Notes: generated from the letters alone by a model not told the origin. A DNA stretch of 64,000 bases from an uncultured beta proteobacterium (GCA_903885665.1 CAISJL010000091.1:58198-122197), one strand, 5' to 3'. Positions 18,965 through 28,468 are shown, numbered from the stretch's first letter. Program-made: numbers and translations.

Positions 18965-20209
18965 TTAATATTGAAAACCTTCAATACCATAAGCGCTCAT
19001 GAGTTGATTGCGACTCATTTCACCAACGGAGTTGATACCAAGCATCGCCATATTGCGATCGATTTCATCATGCAATAAGCGAATAGCATGTCGTACTCCA
19101 GCTTCACCTGCAATAGCTGCAGCATAAAGCATGGGTCGTCCAACAAATACAAATTTCGCACCTAGAGCTAGCGCTTTTAGTACGTCAGTGCCGCGTCGTA
19201 CACCGCTATCCATCATCACTGGGGTGTTACCAGCAGCAGCAACGATGCCGCCAAGTACGCGCAATGGCGCTGTTGCAGAATCGAGTTGTCGACCGCCATG
19301 ATTGGATACAATAATGCCATCAACGCCGTGATCTAGGGCGAGTGGTACATCACCTTTGTCGAGCACACCCTTGATCAATAGATTACCTTTCCATAGCTTA
19401 CGCATTAAGGCCACATGTTTCCAGTTTAGATGATCGCGGTTTGCGCGCTCGCGCACTGCAGTTGATGATAGTAAGGGCGTGCGTTTGCCCATATTTTCGA
19501 AGTGCGGCATACCTTGCTTTAGATAAGTGCGCACAGCTGTGCCGAATAGCCATTGTGGCCGCAGCATGCAATCCCATGCTAATCTTAGTGAGGGTCGCAA
19601 AGGTGTGTTGTATCCATTGCGCACATTATTTTCGCGGTTAGATCCAACGGGTACATCTACCGTTAGCGCGAGCGTTTGGTAACCGGCCTGGCCAACACGT
19701 TCCACGAGTTCGGTAATTGCTGCATCATCACCAGGTAGATATGCTTGGAACCAAGCGTTGCGGCCACCGGCTGCACGCACATTTTCAAGTGTAGTTAAGG
19801 AGGCACCGCTGAGTAGCATGGGAATGTTGTGCGCAGCAGCTGCGCGTGCTAGATTGAGGTCGCCTTCATAGCCTGCCAAAGAAGTGCCACCCATTGGGCA
19901 GATTCCAAACGGTGCGTTATAGGTTTCACCAAATAATGTGGTTTGTTGCGACCGTTTTGAGACATCGACCAAGGTGCGTGGCACAAGTGCTAAATCGTCA
20001 TACACAGATCGATTCCATTCTCGCGTGGTGTTGCGTTCGACGCCCCCTGAGACGTAACCAAAAATTGGCCGTGGAAGATATTGTTGGGCGGGCGCTTCAA
20101 AATCTTCCAGCGCGAGGATCATGCGCAAGTTTGGCGGTGCATTAGCGCTAGTCAGTTGTGGAATACCGCGATCGCTAGAGGATAGGATCTTGTTGGGATT
20201 GATTGACAT
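18965..20209 (-). CDS. FMN-dependent alpha-hydroxy-acid oxidase/dehydrogenase
   Basis: A 414-residue member of the (S)-2-hydroxy-acid oxidase family (lactate dehydrogenase LldD, lactate 2-monooxygenase, glycolate oxidase). FMN-barrel motifs are visible: PFGICPMGGTSLAGYEGD, LTVDVPVGSNRENNVRNG, the active-site VSNHGGRQLDSA with catalytic His and substrate Arg, and DSGVRRGTDVLKALALGAKFVFVGRP. Length exceeds glycolate oxidase (about 370) and approaches lactate 2-monooxygenase. It oxidises a 2-hydroxy acid to a 2-oxo acid; the substrate is not assigned. GAGGAAC lies just before the ATG. The Bug receptor gene downstream is probably in the same transcript. Confidence 0.92.
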   Translation of the reverse strand: MSINPNKILSSSDRGIPQLTSANAPPNLRMILALEDFEAPAQQYLPRPIFGYVSGGVERNTTREWNRSVYDDLALVPRTLVDVSKRSQQTTLFGETYNAPFGICPMGGTSLAGYEGDLNLARAAAAHNIPMLLSGASLTTLENVRAAGGRNAWFQAYLPGDDAAITELVERVGQAGYQTLALTVDVPVGSNRENNVRNGYNTPLRPSLRLAWDCMLRPQWLFGTAVRTYLKQGMPHFENMGKRTPLLSSTAVRERANRDHLNWKHVALMRKLWKGNLLIKGVLDKGDVPLALDHGVDGIIVSNHGGRQLDSATAPLRVLGGIVAAAGNTPVMMDSGVRRGTDVLKALALGAKFVFVGRPMLYAAAIAGEAGVRHAIRLLHDEIDRNMAMLGINSVGEMSRNQLMSAYGIEGFQY

Positions 20210-20412
20210 AGAAGTTCCTCAAAGGGTCACCGATGTTTCGGCAGTGTATCGATTATGGTGAGAATGATAACGTGTAATTTAGGCGATGAGCTAGTCGTTT
20301 TTCATGGCTTAGAGTTTGCATCGTGAACGCTCTGGCGTATTGCAGTGCATTATGCGTTCAGAGTTTGGATTATGATGTCTAAAAAATAATTTATATTTTG
20401 TAAAGGATGATT

Positions 20413-20634
20413 GTGGACCAGTGCCAATTTGAGTTAAATGCTGAGTTTGTCAGGTTATGTGACCTTTTGAAGTTAGCCGGCATTACCGAGAGTGGTGGCC
20501 AGGGTAAGGTATTAGTGGCTAATGGTGAGGTGCGCGTCGACGGTCAGTTAGAGTTGCGTAAGACTGCAAAGATTCGTGCAGGACAGCAAGTGTTGTGTCA
20601 CGGGATTGCAGTGACAGTGATAGCGGCGCCCTAA
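20413..20634 (+). CDS. S4-domain RNA-binding protein, YbcJ-like
   Basis: A 73-residue protein made of a single S4-type RNA-binding fold: FVRLCDLLKLAGITESGGQGK, then VANGEVRVDGQLELRKTAKI. It resembles E. coli YbcJ, a small RNA-binding protein of uncertain role. I prefer the GTG at 20413 because AAGGA sits at proper spacing there; the ATG at 20407 overlaps that site. A SlyX gene follows about 40 bases later on the same strand. Confidence 0.85.
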   Translation: MDQCQFELNAEFVRLCDLLKLAGITESGGQGKVLVANGEVRVDGQLELRKTAKIRAGQQVLCHGIAVTVIAAP

Positions 20635-20677
20635 TCATAAGCAGTGTTTGTGTCAGCAAGAAGCGGAAGGAGTTGTG

Positions 20678-20878
20678 ATGGAATCTAGATTGGCAGAGAT
20701 TGAGATTAAGCTTAGTTTTAACGAAGACTTATTAGATGATCTCAATCGCATTGTAGCGCGTCAACAGCAGTCCCTAAGTGCATTAGAGTCACAAGTCAGA
20801 GAGTTGCGTATTCAATTGCAACGCTCGATGCCAAGTGAGCAGTCGCAACAGGTGCATGAGATTCCGCCGCATTATTAA
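20678..20878 (+). CDS. slyX: SlyX family protein
   Basis: A 66-residue, mostly coiled-coil protein (MESRLAEIEIKLSFNEDLLD and downstream heptads), ending in the PPHY tail seen in SlyX proteins. Function is unknown across the family. The ATG at 20678 is preceded by GGAG; an in-frame ATG 30 bases earlier has no ribosome-binding site. It lies between the S4 protein gene and the serine hydrolase gene, all co-directional. Confidence 0.88.
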   Translation: MESRLAEIEIKLSFNEDLLDDLNRIVARQQQSLSALESQVRELRIQLQRSMPSEQSQQVHEIPPHY

Positions 20879-20939
20879 TTGGTGTGTATAGCGTAGCGGT
20901 AAGAGGGCTACAACATAAAATCTAAGGAGGAGATTCTAT

Positions 20940-22154
20940 ATGCATGAATCGCAACTATCACGGGTGTGCGTGGCACCCGAGCAATTAGGATTGATGAGTG
21001 AGCGGCTACCGCGAATTGATGCAGTAATGAATGCTGAGGTTAATGCGCGAGCGCTACCGGGTGCCGTGTTAATGATTGCCCGTCACGGTCAGCTGGCCTA
21101 TAGCGGCGCTTGGGGTTATCTAGACCCTCAGACACAACAGCCGATGCCACAGGATGCGATCTTTAGTATTGCGTCTATGACCAAACCCCTGGTAACGGTT
21201 GCTGCTTTGATCTTGGCGGAGCAGGGTTTTTTGGCCATTAATGAACCAGTTGCCAAATATTTGCCGTTGTTGGCCAATCGTACAGTTAATCCGCCGCTAT
21301 GTGATGGTGCTGTGGGCGCGCCCACAGAGGCGGCAGTGCGACAAATGACCGTAGAAGATTTGATGCGTCATACCTCGGGCTTGAGTTATGGTCGCGGCGC
21401 GCTCGCTCTAGACCGCCGCTATCCGATATCTTCGGACTCCGCCTCTAGTCAATGGACAGGTGCAGAGTTCATTAACCAGCTCGCTGCATTACCACTACAT
21501 TATCAGCCAGGTTCGAAGTGGGAGTACAGCTTGGGCTTAGATGTGTTGGGTTTGGTGGTAGAGGCGGTAGCGGGTCGCACATTGGGTCAGTATTTAGAGC
21601 AAGTGTTATTTAAACCGCTACTGATGTTGGATACGGCGTTTACAGTGCCTGCAGAACAAGTTGGGCGCTATGCTCGCGCGCTAGCGACTGATCCGGTGAC
21701 TGGTGCCGCGCAAACACTGCGCGATGGCACCAAGCCGCATCGCTTTGATTGTGGCGGGGGTTGCGCAATTTCTACGGCTGCCGATTACTTGCGGTTTGCC
21801 CAAATGTTATTGAATCAAGGTGAGCTCGATGGCGTGCGGATTTTGTCGCGCAAATCTATTGAATATATGACCAGTGATCATTTGGGGCCAGAGACAGATC
21901 GCTCGCGACTAGACGCTTATCCTAATTTAACTGGTTATGGTTTTGGTTTGAGTGTGGCGGTGCGGCGCAGTGCGGGACGCGGTGGCATGCCCAGTTCGGC
22001 GGGTGAATTTCACTGGGCTGGCTCAACGGGGACTTATTTTTGGGTCGACCCGACCGAGGCGCTAGCCGTAGTATTTATGGCTCATGCCCCTGGGCCGATT
22101 CGCTATTACCATCGGCAACTGTTACATAACTTGGTGCTACAGACCTTAGTGTAA
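20940..22154 (+). CDS. Serine hydrolase of the class C beta-lactamase/esterase fold
   Basis: A 404-residue beta-lactamase-family (Pfam PF00144) protein. The SxxK motif is SMTK near residue 79, the YxN-equivalent is YSL near residue 198, and the third motif is HWAGSTGTYFW near the C-terminus. There is no evident signal peptide, so it is probably cytoplasmic, which argues against a cell-wall or antibiotic target and for esterase or lactonase activity like EstB; substrate unknown. AAGGAGGA lies 8 bases before the ATG, an unusually strong ribosome-binding site for this window. Confidence 0.9.
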   Translation: MHESQLSRVCVAPEQLGLMSERLPRIDAVMNAEVNARALPGAVLMIARHGQLAYSGAWGYLDPQTQQPMPQDAIFSIASMTKPLVTVAALILAEQGFLAINEPVAKYLPLLANRTVNPPLCDGAVGAPTEAAVRQMTVEDLMRHTSGLSYGRGALALDRRYPISSDSASSQWTGAEFINQLAALPLHYQPGSKWEYSLGLDVLGLVVEAVAGRTLGQYLEQVLFKPLLMLDTAFTVPAEQVGRYARALATDPVTGAAQTLRDGTKPHRFDCGGGCAISTAADYLRFAQMLLNQGELDGVRILSRKSIEYMTSDHLGPETDRSRLDAYPNLTGYGFGLSVAVRRSAGRGGMPSSAGEFHWAGSTGTYFWVDPTEALAVVFMAHAPGPIRYYHRQLLHNLVLQTLV

Positions 22155-22294
22155 TCGGTAGCCGCTTTGGAAAATCTAGACTTGTAACTCTAGGGGTTTG
22201 GTAATCCACTGAATTTATTGATTATTTTTAAATCATGTAGATTTTGGAGCGGTCTGGGCCAAATTGCTACCTAGCGCTTTAAATGCTTGATTTA

Positions 22295-22323
22295 TTGGAA
22301 GTGTGCGCTCTTTATGGCATAAT
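22295..22323 (+). promoter_or_regulatory. Candidate sigma-70 promoter placing the +1 at the start codon of the next gene
   Basis: TTGGAA and CATAAT are separated by 17 bases. The expected transcription start, about seven bases after the -10 element, coincides with the ATG at 22330, which has no Shine–Dalgarno sequence. This fits a leaderless mRNA, but short motif matches of this kind also occur by chance. Confidence 0.35.
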
Positions 22324-22329
22324 TAATGC

Positions 22330-22821
22330 ATGAATGATACGCCATCAAACGATTCACCAATTTCCAGCGAAGCCGCTCCAGAGCCAGCGCCTGCACCGCA
22401 GCCGCAGCAGACGTACACGCCGCCGCCTATGTCACCGCGTGCCCGGATGCAACAATTGCTGGCCATCCCAGACCGTAACCGTACTGATGCTGAGTGGGAT
22501 GAGTTGAATGAGTTAGAAATTGGTTTGGCAGTGGGTAATCGTATCGGTGGTCCAGAGCCCCAGAATCGTCATCCGCATCAGCGTCAAAATCAGGGTCCGC
22601 GGCCTGGTGGTCGTCCGCAACAAGGCCATAACAGAAACCCCAACGCTGGCCATAATAACCCCAATAATCCCAATAATCCCAATCACCTCAGCAATATTAA
22701 TAATCCTAACAATCCCAATCATCCGAATAATGCTAATCCGGGCAATGGCGGCAACCCGTCCGGTGGCAAAAAGTTCCATAAACGGATTGGGAAGCGGCGT
22801 CCTCCTCAACCACCGCAATAA
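22330..22821 (+). CDS. Low-complexity Pro/Asn/Gly/His-rich protein of unknown function
   Basis: 163 residues in three parts: a Pro/Ala/Gln-rich N-terminus, a short folded-looking helix segment (ARMQQLLAIPDRNRTDAEWDE), and a disordered tail with about a dozen Asn-Pro units (NPNNPNNPN and variants) ending in a basic KKFHKRIGKRRPP stretch. No signal peptide. The basic end and disorder are compatible with nucleic-acid binding, but no family is recognised. The start has no visible Shine–Dalgarno sequence. The opposite-strand frame is also open through this region because of its repetitive composition. Confidence 0.75.
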   Translation: MNDTPSNDSPISSEAAPEPAPAPQPQQTYTPPPMSPRARMQQLLAIPDRNRTDAEWDELNELEIGLAVGNRIGGPEPQNRHPHQRQNQGPRPGGRPQQGHNRNPNAGHNNPNNPNNPNHLSNINNPNNPNHPNNANPGNGGNPSGGKKFHKRIGKRRPPQPPQ

Positions 22822-22990
22822 GCTTTGTTGCTACATAGGTCTAACAGATCTGCGGTGATTGATCTTCGTTGTGCTCTCAGGAATGTTTGCGGCTTGGTTT
22901 AAATAGACTTCCCCTTCACAATAAATGTAATTTTAGATGAGCGCTGCAGATGTTGGCGCTGATCGTGCTCGATTAACTGAGGTAACGATA

Positions 22991-23263
22991 ATGACGATGA
23001 CTCCCGCCCAATTGCAAAAACAAAACGCCCTAAAATTATTAAACAAGATGAAGCAAGGTGGCGTTGCAGCGCTACCAGGTGCAGCCCCAGTGGTTGATCG
23101 CCGTGCTCAGCGTAAGGCTGACCAAGCTTTGGGTTTAGTGCCGTTTGCAGTGAAGCTAAATAGCGATTTAATCAAGCAAATCCACACCCAAGCTGAAGCG
23201 CGCCAACTATCTGTACAGGAAGTCGTCGCCGAGTTACTGACGGCGGGGTTAGCTGCTAAATAA
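22991..23263 (+). CDS. Small protein of unknown function, possible ribbon-helix-helix-like C-terminus
   Basis: 90 residues from the ATG at 22991, which has GAGGT at proper spacing. The N-terminal half is basic (MTPAQLQKQNALKLLNKMKQ and RRAQRKADQALG). The C-terminal half reads like a strand followed by two helices (LVPFAVKLNSDLIKQIHTQA, then SVQEVVAELLTAGL), which recalls ribbon-helix-helix DNA-binding folds. No antitoxin/toxin partner is adjacent. Function not assigned. Confidence 0.7.
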   Translation: MTMTPAQLQKQNALKLLNKMKQGGVAALPGAAPVVDRRAQRKADQALGLVPFAVKLNSDLIKQIHTQAEARQLSVQEVVAELLTAGLAAK

Positions 23264-23891
23264 GCGATCAGCGTTTATGCTGATTGCTTCTTGCATCCTG
23301 ATTTAAATGTAATTCAGATACCGTAATACAGCAGCTGTCGATTGAGCTAAGGTCAATCATGTGATTAGACAAACAGCCTGCTCGATTAAGATACCTCGTG
23401 CATACGCGAGATGTCTTTAGCGTTTAATTTGCGCAAGGCTTTATCAATATCATCAAACTGTAGACGGATAGGCCTAACCCTAACTGCAGTCATTCATTTA
23501 GATTATTTTCTCTTTGGGTTTAGACCGGTGAGACGCTCGACCATGGCGTCGGCCCCCAGTTAGCATGCGAGCCGGCACAGACTGTTCTCCTCGGCAACAC
23601 CTATAGAAATACTAAATCAGCCCCCCGATAGTGCAAGCCTCGTTAGAGTATTGCGCACAATAATACCAACGTGCTCAACCTGTTTAACTTTCATGACACC
23701 TTTTATGGATTGGCAATGGGTTAGTATTTAAAAAATCAGCAAGTTCTAGCGCACAGTGTTTTGAATAATTATAGAATGTTACGCTGGCCTATATTCAACA
23801 GTAGCCAAAGAGATCGTCTGAGGGCGACACCGAATCTGTAGACAACCTGTAAAGAGCGTCTATAAATTACTTCATAAATCAGAGAGATAGA
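23264..23891. other. Gene-free region
   Basis: About 630 bases with no convincing coding frame on either strand, no tRNA fold and no clear terminator. It contains short G- and C-runs (for example CCCCCC near 23620) but nothing I can name. The promoter of the thioesterase gene presumably lies at its right end. Confidence 0.4.
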
Positions 23892-24311
23892 ATGACCACT
23901 TCCACTCCAAAAGCGCAATGGCGCTCATCACCGCCCCTTTATCATTATTTAGGTTTTGAACTCGACTCCATTGGTGATGGAGCTGCACAAGTCAGAGTTC
24001 CGGTGCAAACCGATTTATCGAACTCCCGAGGTGAAGTGCATGGTGGTGCTTTATCGGCAGTAGCGGATGCGGCCATGTCGCAAGCGGTGCGCACATTGAT
24101 CGATGTCGAGATGGGTGTGGCGACGATGACCTTGGTGATGAACTTCTTGGCGCCGGCGCGCGGCGAAGTGATTTGCAAGGCCACAGTGCGTAAGTCTGGG
24201 CGCAGTGTGATGTTTGCAGAGGCGGAAGTGATTGGATCTGATGGAGTGCTCGCCTGCACGGCGAGCGCGAGTTTCCGAATACTTCCAAAATCGGTGTATC
24301 ACAAAAAATAA
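23892..24311 (+). CDS. PaaI-family hotdog-fold thioesterase
   Basis: A 139-residue single-hotdog protein. The SRGEVHGGALSAVADAAMSQA segment is the classic PaaI/4HBT catalytic helix with the HGG turn, and VTMNF-like strands follow (TMTLVMNFLAPARGE). These enzymes hydrolyse acyl-CoA esters, often aromatic or medium-chain, in the cytoplasm. Length is standard (about 140). It stands alone, with gene-free stretches on both sides. Confidence 0.9.
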   Translation: MTTSTPKAQWRSSPPLYHYLGFELDSIGDGAAQVRVPVQTDLSNSRGEVHGGALSAVADAAMSQAVRTLIDVEMGVATMTLVMNFLAPARGEVICKATVRKSGRSVMFAEAEVIGSDGVLACTASASFRILPKSVYHKK

Positions 24312-24777
24312 TTCAATCATGCGCTAATCGTGGCGTGCCGGCGACGATGCAAAACTGCATGCCAAAATCGTGCGTATCAGTACTGTATGCCGAACGTGCG
24401 AACCGTTGCGCCTTCAGGCTGCCCCGGTGGTTGCGGATTCGCCCCACCCCCCCTGTTTTTTCTGCAGACAGTCTATAGGTGGTCGCGAGTGATTGAAGTT
24501 CCAGGTATTCAAACGGATGAACACGGTGGAATTCAGTGGGTCACTGCGTGCAGTGAATCCGCTATAATCGAACTATGTTCACCTGTTTAATTAATCAATC
24601 TGTGTTACCGCCAAGTGTTGCCGGCTATTGTATAGTGGCCTGGCATCCCCCCTCATTGCCTTAGCAGTCAGCCGCACGCGTGTTCGTGTCGCCAATATAG
24701 TCAATATCGCAAGTCGCAATAATGCTTGCGGCAATATGCAGATCTCAGGATCGCTGATCTACTGTTAAGGACAATCC
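24312..24777. other. Gene-free region before the FccB-like gene
   Basis: About 465 bases. A reading frame at 24330–24590 is open but Cys/Arg-rich, lacks a ribosome-binding site and looks non-coding. AAGGA near the right end serves the next gene. No repeat or terminator identified. Confidence 0.4.
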
Positions 24778-26106
24778 ATGAATCCCACACGTCGTACGTT
24801 TCTACAAGCTGGTGCGCTTGGCGTAGCTGTTGTTTCACAAACATTGTCAGCCCAACCCTTACTACATTTCCCCAGTGCCGAGCTTATGCCAAAGGGGCGG
24901 CAACGACGAGTGGTGATTGTGGGTGGCGGCTGGGGCGGCCTTACGGCGGCCCGCCATCTGCGTGAACAGTCACCTGACCTTGAAGTAGTGTTGCTCGAGC
25001 GTAATCCGATTTTTTGGTCATGTCCGCTCAGTAATAAGTGGTTGATCGATGTCATCGACACCCAATTTTTAGTGCATTCCTATATGATCCCTGCGCGCCG
25101 ACATGGTTATACGTTTATTCAAACCGAAGTCAGTGATATTGATCGTGCCCGTCGTCGCGTGCATACCGCGCAAGGTTATATTGATTACGATTGGTTGGTG
25201 GTGTCAGCGGGGATCCGTTACGGTTTTGAGGCGTGGTTTGGTAATGATCAGCAGGCGGCAGATTACACACGCACGACTTACCCCACTGCATATATTCCCA
25301 GTGCTGAGCACGCGGCTGTGAAACAAAAAATTCGCGATTTTAAAGGGGGCACATTTGTTATGACGCTACCCCCGCCACCGCACCGCTGCCCACCTTCGCC
25401 CTACGAGCGGGCGTGTTTGATGGCCTGGTATTTCAAGGCCAATAAGATTCCCGCCAAGATTGTGATTCTAGATCCTAAGCCGATCGTAGCCCCGATTACC
25501 GCTGGCTATAATCTGGCATTCAAAGAGCTCTATGCCGATATAATTACCCATGTGCCAAAAGCGACGATTAAAGAGGTCGACCCCTTTAATAAAGTGGTCA
25601 AGACAGCGGCCGGTGATTTTAAATTTGATGATGCGCTGTTAATGACCCCGCATCAGGCTGCTGATCTAGTATGGAAAGCAGGTTTGATTGGTAAAACTCC
25701 GCAAGGCACACCAACCGGTTGGGCTGACGTGCACCCGCTGTTTTATAACGTTAAAGATGATCCCCAAGTGTTTGTGATTGGTGACTCGGTAGGGGCAGTC
25801 TCACCGCACTTTGGCCATTACCCCAAAAGTGGTCATGTTGCCAACAAAGAAGGCCGAGCAGTAGCGCAATATATTAGCCAACAGGCCCGGGGCCAAGCGC
25901 TAACCCATGTGATGATTGATAACCTATGTTATATGCTCGTCAACAATACGCCGCGCGAAGCAATCTCGGTGCAGTTTGATTACAAATTGGGTGCTGACGG
26001 ATTATTGCAACAAACTCAAATCGACGACAATCAGCGTCGTCCCGAGTTGTGGCAAGAGGACTTACGCTGGGTGGAGTGGATGTATCAGGACTTTTTAAAA
26101 GCCTAG
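24778..26106 (+). CDS. Tat-exported FccB/SoxF-like flavoprotein (sulfide dehydrogenase flavin subunit homologue)
   Basis: 442 residues. A twin-arginine signal (RRTFLQAGALG) is followed by an FAD-binding GGGWGGLTAARHL near residue 42 and the architecture of the flavoprotein subunit of flavocytochrome c sulfide dehydrogenase. The cysteines that matter in that enzyme appear conserved: FWSCPLS near 82 (flavin attachment in FccB), HRCPPSPYERA near 204 and NLCYMLV near 384 (redox-active pair). A periplasmic role in oxidising sulfide or a related sulfur compound is the natural inference. The cytochrome partner (fccA/soxE) is not adjacent. AAGGA precedes the ATG. Confidence 0.85.
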   Translation: MNPTRRTFLQAGALGVAVVSQTLSAQPLLHFPSAELMPKGRQRRVVIVGGGWGGLTAARHLREQSPDLEVVLLERNPIFWSCPLSNKWLIDVIDTQFLVHSYMIPARRHGYTFIQTEVSDIDRARRRVHTAQGYIDYDWLVVSAGIRYGFEAWFGNDQQAADYTRTTYPTAYIPSAEHAAVKQKIRDFKGGTFVMTLPPPPHRCPPSPYERACLMAWYFKANKIPAKIVILDPKPIVAPITAGYNLAFKELYADIITHVPKATIKEVDPFNKVVKTAAGDFKFDDALLMTPHQAADLVWKAGLIGKTPQGTPTGWADVHPLFYNVKDDPQVFVIGDSVGAVSPHFGHYPKSGHVANKEGRAVAQYISQQARGQALTHVMIDNLCYMLVNNTPREAISVQFDYKLGADGLLQQTQIDDNQRRPELWQEDLRWVEWMYQDFLKA

Positions 26107-26251
26107 ACAGGGACTGCAGATCGCACGCGCTTGGTATCCTGTGAAATAAATTTCCTTTATAATCAGGAAGATGAAATTTAAGAAGTCATCAAAGGCGATG
26201 ACAAGTGATCTGTAATCGCTACATTTTAATTGTGTATAAGGATACCGTGCG

Positions 26252-27265
26252 ATGCGTGCGATACAAACTCAAAAACTGTTGCAGTCTGTGGTGCTGGGCT
26301 TCTACTTCAGCATGCTAGTCTTGGCAAGCGTTGGCGGATCAGCGCATAGCGCTGAGGATCCTGCGAAGTATCCCGCGCGTGCTTTGCGTTTTATCGTACC
26401 GTTCCCGCCGGGTGGTGGCAATGACACTATCGCGCGAGCAATTGGGCAGCAACTATCGATAGCCTTTGGGCAGCAGGTGTTGATTGATAATCGCCCTGGT
26501 GCTGGCAGCATTATTGGCGCACAAGCCGCGGCTACTGCACCCGCTGATGGCTATAGTTTGTTTTTAGCTGGAGTTGCCAGCCATGGCATCATTCCCAACC
26601 TGCGTAAAAAAATGCCTTACGATGCGCTCAAAGATTTTGAGGCGGTGAGCTTGATTGCCTCTGCCCCGTTACTGGTGGTGGTGCATCCCTCCCTACCGGT
26701 GCGCTCGATTAAAGAGTTGGTTGCTTTGGCCAAGGCTAAGCCAGGGACAATTAACTATGCATCTAACGGTGCGGGTGCATCTTCGCACCTAGCTGTAGAG
26801 TTGTTTAACATGATGGCTGGAACCAAAATGGTACACGTGGCTTACAAAGGTTTGGCTCCTGCACTCACCGATGTGATGACTGGTGAAGTGCCCTTGATGT
26901 TCTCAAGTGCTGTAGCAATGTTGCCGCAAGTGAAATCGGGGCGACTACGCGCAATTGCCATGACCGGTGCGCAGCGCTCGGCTGCTATACCTGACATTCC
27001 CACAGTTGCTGAAGCGGGGATTAAAGGCTATGAAACGGGCTCGTGGTATGGCGTGGTGGTGCCTGCGGGCACGCCCAAATACGCAATTGACAAATTGAAT
27101 AGCGAAATCGTGCGCATCACTAAGTCCGCCGATCTTACCCGCCGCCTAGAGAGCGAAGCGGTGATTCCTGTCGGTAGCACGGCCGCAGCATTTAGCGCGC
27201 ATATCAAATCTGAGCTCACGCGCTGGGCACAAGTGATTAAGGCTGCACACCTGGCCTTGGAATAA
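26252..27265 (+). CDS. Bug/TctC-family periplasmic solute-binding protein
   Basis: A 337-residue receptor with a signal peptide ending near GSAHSAE, then YPARALRFIVPFPPGGGND and LIDNRPGAGSIIGAQ. It is co-directional with the FccB-like gene and begins about 145 bases after it; whether they share a transcript is unclear. AAGGA precedes the ATG. Ligand unknown; no TctAB genes nearby. Confidence 0.92.
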   Translation: MRAIQTQKLLQSVVLGFYFSMLVLASVGGSAHSAEDPAKYPARALRFIVPFPPGGGNDTIARAIGQQLSIAFGQQVLIDNRPGAGSIIGAQAAATAPADGYSLFLAGVASHGIIPNLRKKMPYDALKDFEAVSLIASAPLLVVVHPSLPVRSIKELVALAKAKPGTINYASNGAGASSHLAVELFNMMAGTKMVHVAYKGLAPALTDVMTGEVPLMFSSAVAMLPQVKSGRLRAIAMTGAQRSAAIPDIPTVAEAGIKGYETGSWYGVVVPAGTPKYAIDKLNSEIVRITKSADLTRRLESEAVIPVGSTAAAFSAHIKSELTRWAQVIKAAHLALE

Positions 27266-27448
27266 GTTCAGGGGGTCGTTGGTATATCGCACATCTAGCC
27301 TCAATACTTAAAGTTCTGCCCTACTTTAAAAAGGCATTGAGGGGCTATTGTTTAGACATCTGTAAAGCCGATCGCTAAATTGTCGCTATACGCGTACAGA
27401 CACTGCTCCAGTTGGAACAGATAAACACGTTATAAAAATGACTGTAGA

Positions 27449-28468
27449 CTAGGGCAGAACGTCTACGGAAATTTTGGCCTCGACGATAATCTTTTTCCAC
27501 ATCTTTAAGTCTGAGGCCATCATGTCACGAAACCCATCAGGCGAAGTGGTTGATACTTCAAAGCCATTCTTTTCAAAGCGCTGAATCACATCGGCTTGTG
27601 CCAGGCCCTTAACCATAATGGTATTTAGGGTGCTGACAATTGCAGCCGAAGTGCCTCTAGGCGCTACGATGCCCCACCAACCAGTGTTGTAGTAACCTGG
27701 AATAGTCTCGGCGATCATGGGGATATCGGGATATGCTTTTAGGCGTTGCGAGTGACCCACTCCCAAAATCCGTAAGCGGCCTTCGCGATGGAAGGGCAAG
27801 GGTTGGAGTAGACCAGCGATCAACAAGGGCACGTTACCCGCCACTACATCCAGAAATGCCATTGAGCCGCCTTTGTAGGGTACGTGAATGAGCTCAATAC
27901 CCGCTCGCGTCATGAGTTGTGCGGCACCTAAGTGATTTGGCGTGCCCACGCCAGGCGAGGCAATTTGCAACTTACGCGGTGCAGCGCGCGCCATGTCGAG
28001 CATTTCTTTAACGGTGTTAATGCCTAGGCTTGGGTGCGCAACTAGGGAGTAAGGCACATAGGTGGCTAGCCCAATCGGCGCGAAGTCTTTGATTGGATCG
28101 TAGGGAATTTTATTGCCAAGTAGCGCAGGGCCAGAGACCATGCCACCAGTGGTTGCTAGCAGCAGAGTATAGCCATCGGGTTGGGCGCGGGCGACTATCG
28201 CGTGACCGAGGGTCGCACCAGCACCTGGACGGTTATCGATTAAAACTTGCTGCCCCAATGTTTTGGTGATTTGCTGGCCGACTTCGCGGGCCGTAAAGTC
28301 AGTGCCTGCCCCAGGCGTGTAGGGCACGATCAAGCGGATTGGTTTAGTGGGGTAAGCCGGCGCTGTTGCGGCAGTGCTAACCGGCGCCGCAACCAGCCCA
28401 AACAGACTCGCTAGGCTAGCAGCAATAGCTAGCCAAAATTTAACGTAACTACTTGAAAAATATAACAT
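27449..28468 (-). CDS. Bug/TctC-family periplasmic solute-binding protein downstream of the NHL protein gene
   Basis: A 339-residue receptor: signal peptide ending near VSTAATA, then YPTKPIRLIVPYTPGAGTD and LIDNRPGAGATLGHA. It lies about 45 bases downstream of the NHL-repeat gene on the same strand, so the two probably form an operon. AGGAC lies about 8 bases before the ATG. Ligand unknown. Confidence 0.92.
   Translation of the reverse strand: MLYFSSSYVKFWLAIAASLASLFGLVAAPVSTAATAPAYPTKPIRLIVPYTPGAGTDFTAREVGQQITKTLGQQVLIDNRPGAGATLGHAIVARAQPDGYTLLLATTGGMVSGPALLGNKIPYDPIKDFAPIGLATYVPYSLVAHPSLGINTVKEMLDMARAAPRKLQIASPGVGTPNHLGAAQLMTRAGIELIHVPYKGGSMAFLDVVAGNVPLLIAGLLQPLPFHREGRLRILGVGHSQRLKAYPDIPMIAETIPGYYNTGWWGIVAPRGTSAAIVSTLNTIMVKGLAQADVIQRFEKNGFEVSTTSPDGFRDMMASDLKMWKKIIVEAKISVDVLP

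Noticed and set aside
24330..24590. 86-codon plus-strand ORF between the thioesterase and FccB-like genes
   Set aside because: Cys/Arg-rich composition, no ribosome-binding site, no signal peptide or recognisable domain; looks like a chance frame in a GC-rich spacer.
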